This document shows positions 9,031 through 16,125 of a stretch of DNA of 64,000 nt, in pieces. Every line of letters starts with the position of its first letter. Within the stretch, counting starts at the first letter, position 1. The position numbers and the translations under genes are program-made. Where the stretch lies: positions 1 to 64,000 of the forward strand of contig BNXY01000008.1 of NCBI GenBank assembly GCA_025999935.1, written 5' to 3'. Source of the stretch: Bacteroidia bacterium. GTDB lineage: Bacteria > Bacteroidota > Bacteroidia > Bacteroidales > Azobacteroidaceae. The notes under the pieces are model-generated. The model had not been told where the DNA came from. It saw only the letters and a program-made list of their open reading frames with translations, and ran no database searches.

Positions 9031-10044
9031 TTAATTAATATTAAAACGTTCAATTACAAATCCCGCATTGTTATCGTATGCAGCTGCATAAAGAATTCCA
9101 TCAGGCTCATCTACACAGATGGAAAAGATATCCTTGTCTGTTGTAAACGTTTGTATATATTTCCCTTGCCAATCAAAAATGCGAATTTTATTTCCGCGAA
9201 CAGACCGTCTATTCTGTTCCGCATACGTCTTTCCTGAATATAGCATATAACAATAATTATCACCGCCATAAGCAGACTTATAATTCATCACACAATCATC
9301 CTCTATTTGTAGTTTCTGGCTAAATTGCACCTTAGCATCCATTGTTTCTTGTTTATGTACCAACAAAGCTTTATTATTTTCAATTTGATAAAACTCAATA
9401 TTGTCGCAATAGGAACAGCCAAAGGTAAAATGATTTCCATTAGAACAGAAATTTCCCTGATAAATGAAAAAACGCATAGTGGGGTCCATTTCCTCACCCT
9501 TGAACGGGTATGTGCCGAAAACGCCGATGTATTCGGCATTTTTATCATACAACCGATACCTTCCATCGTCAAACATACCTATTCCAACGAAACCAGACTG
9601 TGTCGGCTTGATATTTGCTGGTCTATCTTTAAAAACGAGTTTTTTTTCGGCTATAGGTGTCTGCCCTATATTGACAATGTCTTTTACATCATATAAACTC
9701 AAGGCGCCGGTTTGCATCTGAAACACCCCTAATTGTCCGTTGTCTATAAATAATTTCAATGGCGGAATTGCTTCTTCCGGCCCCTGTCCTTCATCCATAA
9801 AACGACGAACGAATCTGTCGTTTTTTACATCGAAGACAGTAATTAGCTGCTTGTCATACTTATCATAAAACATTAATAGAGAATCAATACGGACTAATTC
9901 GGTAGGTTGCCCAATTAAGCAGTCTATATTTACTTTCTGTCCAACTATTGGTTTTTCTTTATCTGAAAAACTTGAATTTGTGTTACATCCCATGATACAA
10001 CATGAGAGTATTACTAAAAATAAACGGGCATATCGTGCAAGCAT
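9031..10044 (-). CDS. BF3164-type six-bladed beta-propeller lipoprotein
   Basis: A 337-residue lipoprotein (lipobox IMGC, Cys 20). The pattern of TELVRIDSLLMFYD, FDVKNDRFVRRFMDEGQGPEE and repeated hydrophobic strands is typical of the TolB-like BF3164 family of Bacteroidales, usually found in several copies near NVEALA-domain peptide genes. It is predicted to sit in the periplasm or at the surface. Function in the family is not established. Upstream on the same strand is a broken NVEALA gene (10243-10468), which supports the family call. Confidence 0.8.
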   Translation of the reverse strand: MLARYARLFLVILSCCIMGCNTNSSFSDKEKPIVGQKVNIDCLIGQPTELVRIDSLLMFYDKYDKQLITVFDVKNDRFVRRFMDEGQGPEEAIPPLKLFIDNGQLGVFQMQTGALSLYDVKDIVNIGQTPIAEKKLVFKDRPANIKPTQSGFVGIGMFDDGRYRLYDKNAEYIGVFGTYPFKGEEMDPTMRFFIYQGNFCSNGNHFTFGCSYCDNIEFYQIENNKALLVHKQETMDAKVQFSQKLQIEDDCVMNYKSAYGGDNYCYMLYSGKTYAEQNRRSVRGNKIRIFDWQGKYIQTFTTDKDIFSICVDEPDGILYAAAYDNNAGFVIERFNIN

Positions 10045-10107
10045 AATAATGTTTTTAAATTAAAAGGTAGATTAAGTGATGAAAAACAAGAATATATAAC
10101 AGTTGTT

Positions 10108-10183
10108 TCTCTGTGCAACTCTGCATTTTCTCCATGTAATAATCACACAGAGAGATCAGAGAAAGCACAGAGTTGCATAGAGA
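10108..10183. repeat. Imperfect inverted repeat between the propeller and NVEALA genes
   Basis: The arms 10108-10123 (tctctgtgcaactctg) and 10168-10183 pair with one mismatch. A second nested pairing is possible within the loop. It resembles a dispersed intergenic palindrome and could act as a stabiliser or attenuator between the NVEALA and propeller genes. Confidence 0.45.
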
Positions 10184-10242
10184 TTGAAACTTGTTAATTT
10201 CGTAATCCTAAATAATCAAAATTTAATCTACCTTGATATTCA

Positions 10243-10468
10243 TCAATCTTCACATTGCAATAAATAATATCCATAACAATACCCACACCATTCCCAAGGA
10301 CATGACGTAGAACATTTGTCAAAATATGAACATTCAATGTCTCCAAAGGCTTCCACGTTAGCCAATGTTACATCCATTTACTGCATCACTTTTCAGGCTC
10401 ATGTTGATATTCAACGTTGCTGCTACAAACACAGCTAAACCAATATTTGATAAAATTTTTGTTTTCAT
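10243..10468 (-). pseudogene. NVEALA-family secreted Cys-rich peptide gene, frameshifted
   Basis: From the ATG at 10468 the frame encodes a signal-like stretch (MKTKILSNIGLAVFVAATLN) but stops after 37 codons. One base further, the +1 frame reads MDVTLANVEAF, the NVEALA-family motif (PF14055), followed by a Cys-rich tail with 7 Cys and a CPWEWCGYCYGYY block, ending at 10243. Removing one base from the three-T tract at 10377-10379 (AAA on the minus strand) restores a single frame of about 74 codons with the motif at the expected place. So this is either a recent pseudogene or a sequencing error. NVEALA peptides head operons with BF3164-type propellers, exactly as here. Confidence 0.75.
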
Positions 10469-10519
10469 GAATAATAAATTTAAAATTAATATTATGTTAT
10501 TTTTTATAATGGTTTGTTA

Positions 10520-10527
10520 CAAAAATA
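10520..10527 (-). promoter_or_regulatory. Promoter -7 element of the NVEALA/BF3164 operon
   Basis: CAAAAATA on the plus strand is TATTTTTG on the minus strand, matching TAnnTTTG. It lies 52 bp upstream of the NVEALA start codon. Confidence 0.55.
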
Positions 10528-10531
10528 GTTT

Positions 10532-10545
10532 ACGTTTGCAAACGT
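10532..10545. promoter_or_regulatory. 14-bp perfect palindrome upstream of the NVEALA promoter (candidate operator)
   Basis: The sequence acgtttgcaaacgt is its own reverse complement. It begins 4 bp upstream of the -7 element for the minus-strand operon, inside the -33/-7 spacer, where a bound dimeric regulator would block or assist transcription. The CG-free-ended TTTGCAAA core resembles LacI-type operators in general form. No candidate regulator gene is adjacent. Confidence 0.45.
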
Positions 10546-10644
10546 ATTAAAAAAAGATTAAACTCGCAAATATTATTAAAAAATAGTTGTGTATTTAACT
10601 GTTTTTTTTAACAAAAACCAGATCGGAAGTAACAATTGACCAAG

Positions 10645-10913
10645 AAAGAACGCACCTTGGAATTGGCGTATCAAGCAGAACGCAGTTATGACGTATATCG
10701 CAACGGCCGCGCCTTGACTCGTCTTTACCCGGGCCCGCATAACGCCATGGAAGCCGTACAACCGGCGGATTACCGCGTGGTGTATTACATTCCACAGAAT
10801 GCCATCAATTCTTATCCGGGAACGCTAACGCAAAATCCGACATCCAATTAAGTTTGATTAGCGCTATAAATAAGAATCCCGGAAGAAATAAGTTTCTTTC
10901 GGGATTTCTTATT
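10645..10913 (+). pseudogene. Duplicated 3' end of susD 1 plus its terminator
   Basis: These 269 bp match 7695-7963 at a constant offset of 2950 bp, with three mismatches that I can see (in the Arg/Gly-coding part, near the PQNAINS codons, and in the T-run). The copy holds the last 68 codons of susD and the whole hairpin. Nothing upstream of 10645 resembles susD, so it has no start and is not expected to be made. It ends exactly where a group II intron begins. Confidence 0.9.
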
Positions 10914-11574
10914 GTGTGCCGTGCATGGCAATTAACTTGGTGGTGCAAGTCCACTATGGGGGTCGGTAGTAGCCAACCATTAGCTCAAGGCAAGGGTGTC
11001 CATCGTGAGTTGGAATCTGAAGGAAGCCGGCGGCAAAGTTCCGAACCGAGGAACACGAACGACATCAGGCATATCCGGTTGGACGAGTTTGCAATACAAA
11101 ACGAAGTCCTATTACTACCCGGAAACCGGAGTGTAAATGTTGCGGTTGCATGGGATGAAAGTTAATTGTCTTACCACGGGAGGTCTCACAGACGTGCGGA
11201 GAAGTTTTTTTTAGAAGCACGGCTAACAATCGCTGTGAGAAGTCAGCAGAAGCCATAGTAGAACGGAAAAGAGCCTGCTCCAAAGTAAAACGGTAAAGCA
11301 GGAGAACTCACGAAGTTTGAAGGGCAGAACCTTGCAGTATGATAGTCAATGAAAGTTACCGGGAAAGGATTAATCAGATGCTCGAAAGAGGCTCCTTGCA
11401 AGAACAATAGGACGGAATCCGAAAGATAAGCAAGAGTGATACTTCCGGCTTGGATAACCGAAAACAACATCTACACATTAAAAGATGTAAAGCAAGGAAC
11501 CGCCGTGTACCGAACGGTACGCACGGTGGTGTGGGAGGTCGAAACGGGAAATAATCCCGTTTCTCCTACCCGAT
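10914..11574 (+). mobile_element. Group II intron lacking its reverse transcriptase gene
   Basis: The 5' end is GTGTGCC, fitting the GUGYG consensus, followed by the usual domain I opening (GGTGGTGCAAGTCC). Near the 3' end, 11500-11532 folds as domain V: cgccgtgtaccg, an aac loop, and cggtacgcacggtg. Domain VI follows (11536-11570), and the element ends at CTACCCGAT. The total is about 660 nt, so no intron-encoded protein fits; only a 23-codon stub starting at 11339 remains where its gene would begin. Splicing or movement would need a protein made elsewhere. The intron sits directly after a terminator hairpin, a target choice known for class C introns. Confidence 0.85.
11339..11410 (+). pseudogene. 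Stub of the intron-encoded protein gene
   Basis: A 23-codon frame (beginning MIVNESYRERINQMLERGS) inside the intron. The ERINQMLERGSL segment resembles what is seen near the start of some intron maturases, and the position between domain I-III and domain V is where the gene belongs. It ends at a TAG after 23 codons; the rest of the protein gene is deleted. Confidence 0.4.
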
Positions 11575-11653
11575 TTTATCCTTTTCTCCTACATCACGCT
11601 TGCAAATAAATATTTTACAAATTTTTCAAAATATTTGGAGATATGAAATACGG

Positions 11654-11730
11654 GAAACCAGGTTATTGCAGGACACAAAAAAACATTCCGATTAGAAAAA
11701 TCGGTTTATTCGAAATGGGTTGGAAAGTAA
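11654..11730 (+). pseudogene. Decayed 3' end of a second lactonase gene
   Basis: This stretch aligns with the last 25 codons of the lactonase at 2876-2952: it begins with ET-LLQDT codons and ends in the codons for KWVGK and a TAA. A one-base shift breaks the frame in the middle; the second half reads KTFRLEKSVYSKWVGK in the next frame. It is more diverged than the susD copy. Its position right after a susD tail and an intron suggests the leftover of a second lactonase-susC-susD block. Confidence 0.75.
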
Positions 11731-11740
11731 AGCGAAAAAC

Positions 11741-12115
11741 TTAGTGTTGTTCGCTTTCTTTTACCTGTTTGGCCGCTTTGGCTGCTTGTTCTGCTTTTTG
11801 CTGTGCCTTTGCAGCTTTTTCAGTCGCTTTATCAGCCGCTTTTTTGCTCTTTATCGCCTTGTCGATTACCGCTTTTTTGTCTTTTAAAACATTCTGCGCT
11901 TCCGTTTTTTCTCTAAGCTCCGAATTCAAAGTAAGATTCTCCTTGTCTGCTTTCAATTTCAATTTCAATGTTTTGATTTCAGATTTTAGAATATCTATTT
12001 CCGCCTTGTACTGGCTACTCAGTTCTTTATCGCTCTTTGAACCGTCTTGAGCTTTTACCATGCCTACCGAACAAGTAAGCATCAAAACCATACATAATGT
12101 GATTAACTTTTTCAT
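11741..12115 (-). CDS. Small secreted Lys/Ala-rich coiled-coil protein
   Basis: A 124-residue protein with a signal peptide ending at KAQ (about residue 22). The rest is almost wholly charged and helical, with heptad-like spacing (DILKSEIKTLKLKLKADKE) and a C-terminal Lys/Ala/Gln/Glu tract typical of TolA-like linkers. It is probably periplasmic. No enzyme motif is present. A TACATTTG promoter motif (minus strand, 12143-12150) lies 28 bp upstream of the start. The hairpin aaagcgaa/ttcgcttt around the stop codon (11729-11757) is its likely terminator. Confidence 0.65.
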   Translation of the reverse strand: MKKLITLCMVLMLTCSVGMVKAQDGSKSDKELSSQYKAEIDILKSEIKTLKLKLKADKENLTLNSELREKTEAQNVLKDKKAVIDKAIKSKKAADKATEKAAKAQQKAEQAAKAAKQVKESEQH

Positions 12116-12142
12116 ATTCTAATTTTTTTTCATTTTACACCA

Positions 12143-12150
12143 CAAATGTA
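12143..12150 (-). promoter_or_regulatory. Promoter -7 element for the coiled-coil protein gene
   Basis: CAAATGTA on the plus strand reads TACATTTG on the minus strand, matching TAnnTTTG, 28 bp before the start codon. Confidence 0.5.
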
Positions 12151-12318
12151 AGCGAAATATTTTACATATCCGTGTTTTATTTTGTTTTTTTATTGGTAGA
12201 AAATGATTGACACCTCCGGAGGATAAAAAATCACAAAAAAAGTGAAAAAGATTTGGTAGTATAAAATATTCTTCGTTCCTTTGTGGCATACTTATATATG
12301 TCACTAAACGTGTATGCC

Positions 12319-13134
12319 ATGATTGAGATTAAAAATTTGACTTTCCATTACGGAAAACGGAAGAAATTGTTTAACGATTTCTCCTTGGATTTGGAGCAAG
12401 GAAGCATTGTCGGCTTGCTCGGAAAAAACGGAGCGGGCAAATCCACCCTGCTCAAATTGGTTGCCGGGCTATTGTCCCCGCAACAAGGTGGAATAACGGT
12501 AAACGCTTATAAACCTATTCAGCGCGATCCTAATTTTCTGGCGGATATCTACATGATTCCCGAAGAATTTTACTTGCCGGCAACCACCATTGCCGGTTAT
12601 CTGAAAGCGATAACGCCGCTTTATCCTTCCTTCGATAAAGCGAAGTTGAACAACATCCTTACGGAATTTGAATTATCCGTCAGCGATAAATTGAATAACT
12701 TGTCGCACGGACAGCGGAAGAAATTTCTGATTGCGTTTGCCTTGGCCAGCAATTGTAAATTGCTTATTCTGGACGAACCCACAAATGGCTTGGATATTCC
12801 GTCCAAAAGTTTGTTCCGAAAAATATTGGTCAGTTCGGTAACAGACGAGCAGTTGGTGCTAATTTCGACCCACCAAGTGAAAGACATTGATACCATCATC
12901 GACAAAGTAGTGGTAGTGGAAAACGGTGCAATGGTTTTTGAGGAAAACGTAACCGGAATCAGCAGCAAATATCTTTTTGAAACGGTGGCCGCTCCCGACG
13001 GCATCAACGATATACTCTATCAGGAAAAATCGCCGATGGGCTACCGGATTATCCGGCCGGCAAACGGCGACAACGAAACAAGCATTGATTTGGAACTCCT
13101 TTTCAATGCCATTATTCATAAAACAATTAAATAA
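12319..13134 (+). CDS. ABC transporter ATP-binding protein, YtrB-like
   Basis: A 271-residue ATPase from the ATG at 12319 (MIEIKNLTFHYG); an upstream ATG at 12283 would add 12 residues without homology, so I prefer the later start. Walker A is GKNGAGKST (about 35-43), the signature is LSHGQRKK, and Walker B is LLILDEPTNGLD. The next two genes are its membrane partner and a short GntR regulator of the YtrA type, the classic YtrABC-like arrangement in which the regulator represses its own transporter. The likely role is export or stress-linked transport; the substrate is unknown. Confidence 0.88.
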   Translation: MIEIKNLTFHYGKRKKLFNDFSLDLEQGSIVGLLGKNGAGKSTLLKLVAGLLSPQQGGITVNAYKPIQRDPNFLADIYMIPEEFYLPATTIAGYLKAITPLYPSFDKAKLNNILTEFELSVSDKLNNLSHGQRKKFLIAFALASNCKLLILDEPTNGLDIPSKSLFRKILVSSVTDEQLVLISTHQVKDIDTIIDKVVVVENGAMVFEENVTGISSKYLFETVAAPDGINDILYQEKSPMGYRIIRPANGDNETSIDLELLFNAIIHKTIK

Positions 13135-13141
13135 GCGCGTT

Positions 13142-13921
13142 ATGAAATCAAATAAATTTTTCAGTTTGAAACGGTTTTCCCGTTTTTTTGGCGCCGATTT
13201 GCGTTTAAATAAGAAATACTACTTTTTTTGTTTCGCAGGAATGGCGGTTGGTCTTTACATAATCTTTTTGCTGAATATGCGGTATAGTTTAAGCGAGAAT
13301 GGTTATCAACCGCTGTTTGTTTTAGGTCTGTTGGGCCTCGGCGCTTTTGTTGGAGATGCTTTTAACGATTTGAACAGTAAAACAAAAACAGCTAATTATT
13401 TATTACTTCCGGTATCGATATTTGAGAAAATATTATCTCAGTTTGTAATCCGTTTTGTATTCGGTGTTGGTTTGTTCTTATTACTGTTTTGGGTAGATGC
13501 GTATTTAGCACGAGAAACACAAATGATACGCATGGCAGGCAATGAAAAGATATATGAGATTGCCCCGTTTCATTATTCATTGTTATATAAATGGGTAAAC
13601 GATTATATGTTGTTTTTTGTAATGATTTGTGTATCAATAGGATTATTCTTATTTGCCGGACGATTGTTTTTCGGTCGTTTTGGATTGATAAAAACGATTA
13701 TCGCAGGCTTCGCGGCGTTTCTCTTGATAGTGTGTTGTTTTCCTTTATTTTCCTATCTATTTTATCCGGCGGAAACGCATGGATTCGATGTCAAGTTGCC
13801 CATGTATGAGCTGTTCGATGATATTAATAATGTGGAATTGTTTGTTTACGGCATTGCTTATTTTTCATGGTTATTTTTATTACCCTTGGCCTATTTCAAA
13901 CTCAAAGAAAAACAAGTATGA
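13142..13921 (+). CDS. ABC transporter membrane protein
   Basis: A 259-residue protein starting at MKSNKFFSLKRF, 7 bp after the ATPase stop. About six hydrophobic segments are visible, including YYFFCFAGMAVGLYIIFLL, the FVIRFVFGVGLFLLLFWV region, and a final pair before the Lys-rich C-terminus. It has no recognisable enzyme motif and matches the general form of ABC-2-type permeases encoded beside YtrB-like ATPases. Its stop overlaps the start of the GntR gene by ATGA, so the genes are translationally coupled. Confidence 0.75.
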   Translation: MKSNKFFSLKRFSRFFGADLRLNKKYYFFCFAGMAVGLYIIFLLNMRYSLSENGYQPLFVLGLLGLGAFVGDAFNDLNSKTKTANYLLLPVSIFEKILSQFVIRFVFGVGLFLLLFWVDAYLARETQMIRMAGNEKIYEIAPFHYSLLYKWVNDYMLFFVMICVSIGLFLFAGRLFFGRFGLIKTIIAGFAAFLLIVCCFPLFSYLFYPAETHGFDVKLPMYELFDDINNVELFVYGIAYFSWLFLLPLAYFKLKEKQV

Positions 13922-14286
13922 GTATAGATTTTAAATCCACCAAAGGCATTTTTCTGCAAATTGCGGAAAATATATGCCACCAGATATTGGAAGGCAAACT
14001 TCCGCCGGGCGAGCGCGTTCCCTCGGTGCGCGATTTGGCCGCCGATTTTGAAGTGAACCGGAATACGGTATTGCGCACCTACGCTTTATTGGACGAATCG
14101 GGCGTTTTTGAAAACAAGCGGGGCATTGGATTTTTCGTTTCGGAAAACGCTGTAGAAATGATTCGCTCTACCGAAAAGAAAGAATTTTTTCAAAACGATT
14201 TGCCGGAATTTATCCAAAAAATAAAACTTTTGAAACTGAATGAGAACGATTTATCCGAATTAATCACCGTAATAAAAACAAATTAA
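13918..14286 (+). CDS. GntR-family repressor, YtrA subfamily
   Basis: A 122-residue protein with a winged helix (about 5-75: GIFLQIAENICHQILEGKLPP, then SVRDLAADFEVNRNTVLRTY) and a short C-terminal helical part. The missing large ligand-binding domain places it in the YtrA subfamily, which represses the adjoining ABC operon. The start ATG overlaps the permease stop (ATGA). The order ATPase-permease-regulator differs from the Bacillus order, where ytrA comes first, but is common in Bacteroidota. Confidence 0.87.
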   Translation: MSIDFKSTKGIFLQIAENICHQILEGKLPPGERVPSVRDLAADFEVNRNTVLRTYALLDESGVFENKRGIGFFVSENAVEMIRSTEKKEFFQNDLPEFIQKIKLLKLNENDLSELITVIKTN

Positions 14287-14287
14287 T

Positions 14288-14914
14288 ATGAAAACAAGTA
14301 ATTATATAGTCATTGCATTTTTTACATGCATTATAGGAGGAATATTGGTTTTGTTTATTGCCGCAAGAGGCCATGAAAACGATTACCATCCGGGCCTAAT
14401 GAAAATGACCCTATCTTCAAATGACGCAGCCGGTTTAGCTAATTTTTCCGTAATTGTAGCAGAATCAAATACTCAATTTACCATTGAGCAAAGCGATAGC
14501 TGCCGTTTGACGTTCTATTATCCCGAAAAAGAAGATGAACCGAAAAATCCGTATCGAATCAGCGGCGATACGCTTTATTTTTTGGATACAGGGAACTTGG
14601 TATCTGTGAATTTGTATTTAAATGTTTCGAAACAATTGTCATCGCTTACGGCAAAAGAGGGAAGCCGTATCAATTTAAGGAATCTTAATTTGGATTCTTT
14701 ATCGGTGTTTGCCCAAGATGCCAATGTTCGAATCAATAATACCCATATCGAAAATTTTCTTCTGCAAGCCAATAACACAAGAGTAGATTTGTATTCAAAT
14801 ACGATCAATCAAATTTCCGCCAAATTGGAAAATAACGCCACATTATATATTTCCGGAAATATAGATAAAGTTGTTATTGAGAAAGATTCGACCAGTAATT
14901 ATTCGTTGCATTGA
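14288..14914 (+). CDS. Membrane-anchored beta-helix-like protein of the ABC operon
   Basis: A 208-residue protein with one N-terminal membrane segment (YIVIAFFTCIIGGILVLFIA). The rest is rich in Asn, Ser and short strands (LTAKEGSRINLRNLNLDSLSVF, NNTRVDLYSNTINQISAKLENN), a pattern like the head-GIN/DUF2807 beta-helix domain of Bacteroidota surface proteins. It begins 1 bp after the GntR stop and so belongs to that operon. The function is unknown; it may sit in the periplasm at the transporter. Confidence 0.6.
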   Translation: MKTSNYIVIAFFTCIIGGILVLFIAARGHENDYHPGLMKMTLSSNDAAGLANFSVIVAESNTQFTIEQSDSCRLTFYYPEKEDEPKNPYRISGDTLYFLDTGNLVSVNLYLNVSKQLSSLTAKEGSRINLRNLNLDSLSVFAQDANVRINNTHIENFLLQANNTRVDLYSNTINQISAKLENNATLYISGNIDKVVIEKDSTSNYSLH

Positions 14915-14947
14915 ATCCGTCGTTTTCATATCTTCTCCCAACAAATT

Positions 14948-14990
14948 AAAAAAGATAAGCTCCTTTTACCAAGAGGGGCTTATCTTTTTT
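14948..14990 (+). terminator. Rho-independent terminator of the YtrABC-like operon
   Basis: The arms aaaaaagataagc and gcttatctttttt are perfect complements around a 17-nt loop and end in a T-run. Confidence 0.88.
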
Positions 14991-15118
14991 CTAAACGATC
15001 ACTATCCCACCTGTATTTTAACTCAAATGAAACGGATTTGCAACCTTGTTGTAACGCAATGCGGCTATTTTTGGGGAAGGAAAAAAGGAATTCAAATCCC
15101 TCTAAACAAAAATGAAAT

Positions 15119-15943
15119 ATGAGCAACAGGCCTTATTTTGAAACAATCGTTTTATCAGACATACACATTGGTTCCGAGTATTCGAAGTTTAAGGAAGCTA
15201 TTGCGTTTCTTCGGGCAGTTGATTGCAAAAAATTGATCCTTAACGGCGATATTATAGACGGATGGAAGCTCAAAAAGAACAGTGTGAAGTGGAAGAAAAG
15301 TTATACTGCCTTTCTGAAGGTGCTGATGAAAAAGATGAGTAAAAACGGCACCGGGATCATTTATGTGCGCGGCAACCACGACGATTTTTTGGATCAAGTG
15401 GCGCCTTTCCGGTTCGCACAAATATCTATCGTGAAAGATTATGTGCACGAGAGTCATGGAAAACGCTATTTTGTGTTGCATGGCGATGTGTTCGATTCGA
15501 TTACCACCCATGTGCGTTGGTTGGCGAAAATGGGCGATGTTGGATACTCTATCTTGCTGTGGATCAACAAACACTATAACCGCTATCGGCTGAAAAAGGA
15601 GAGGCCTTATTACTCTTTGTCGCAAACAATTAAACAAAAAGTTAAAACAGCTGTGTCGTATATTTCGGATTTCGAGAAAGAATTAGTAGCTTTGGCGCGA
15701 AATCTTCATTTCGACGGTATTATTTGCGGACACATCCACCATCCCGCTAACGTTTTTTATGACGGGATACACTACCTGAACTCGGGCGATTGGGTTGAAT
15801 CTCTTTCGGCGTTGGTAGAAAAAACGGATGGGACATGGGAAATTCTCTATTACGAGGATTTTTGCAAAGAGTTTGAACCGGATATGGCCGAAGAGATGCT
15901 ACTAACGGAAACAGATGAAAGTACTTTTTGTAGTCCAAGGTGA
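15119..15943 (+). CDS. LpxH-like metallophosphoesterase
   Basis: A 274-residue calcineurin-type phosphoesterase. Metal-binding motifs are all visible: SDIHIG (about 13-18), NGDIIDGW (about 43-50), RGNHDD (about 84-89), HGDVFD, and a final CGHIHHP. In Bacteroidota this family is annotated as UDP-2,3-diacylglucosamine diphosphatase-like, acting in lipid A synthesis or a related lipid pathway, and is usually followed by a glycosyltransferase gene. Here the following gene survives only as a 23-codon stub overlapping this gene's end. The rest of the region (NTP transferase, glycerophosphotransferase, LPS kinase, GT9) supports an envelope role. Confidence 0.85.
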   Translation: MSNRPYFETIVLSDIHIGSEYSKFKEAIAFLRAVDCKKLILNGDIIDGWKLKKNSVKWKKSYTAFLKVLMKKMSKNGTGIIYVRGNHDDFLDQVAPFRFAQISIVKDYVHESHGKRYFVLHGDVFDSITTHVRWLAKMGDVGYSILLWINKHYNRYRLKKERPYYSLSQTIKQKVKTAVSYISDFEKELVALARNLHFDGIICGHIHHPANVFYDGIHYLNSGDWVESLSALVEKTDGTWEILYYEDFCKEFEPDMAEEMLLTETDESTFCSPR

Positions 15944-15986
15944 GGGACGGGGGCATTTTACGCAAGTTAAAAAGTATTTGCTCTGA
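15915..15986 (+). pseudogene. N-terminal stub of a glycosyltransferase
   Basis: ATG at 15915 opens 23 codons reading MKVLFVVQGEGRGHFTQ and then a TGA. This opening, with the GEGRGH glycine loop, is the typical start of the glycosyltransferase that follows the LpxH-like gene in many Bacteroidota. It overlaps the last 29 bp of the LpxH-like gene in another frame, as an intact coupled gene would. The other 300-odd residues are missing, so a deletion has removed the enzyme. Confidence 0.65.
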
Positions 15987-16052
15987 TGTTGGACGAAAAT
16001 GAGATATTTTGCAAAAATATAACAATTCCTTCAAATACTTACACATTTTTTA

Positions 16053-16060
16053 TATCTTTG
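16053..16060 (+). promoter_or_regulatory. Promoter -7 element (TATCTTTG) for the cytidylyltransferase operon
   Basis: TATCTTTG matches TAnnTTTG and lies 65 bp before the start codon at 16126, supporting that start over the longer frame from 16009. Confidence 0.55.
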
Positions 16061-16125
16061 TCACTGATTTTTTGAATAAATTACCTCACGACAAATTCTA
16101 TAAACATAGAAAACGCAACTGTAAA

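Noticed and set aside
10854..11165. Open frame of 103 codons across the susD copy end and the intron
   Set aside because: It covers conserved group II intron domain I; the frame is a by-product of RNA structure.
12283..12318. Earlier ATG for the YtrB-like ATPase
   Set aside because: The added 12 residues are outside the family's start, and MIEIKNLTFHYG at 12319 is the usual beginning.
15080..15110. tRNA T-arm-like bases (ggaattcaaatcc)
   Set aside because: No acceptor stem, anticodon arm or CCA end can be folded around it.
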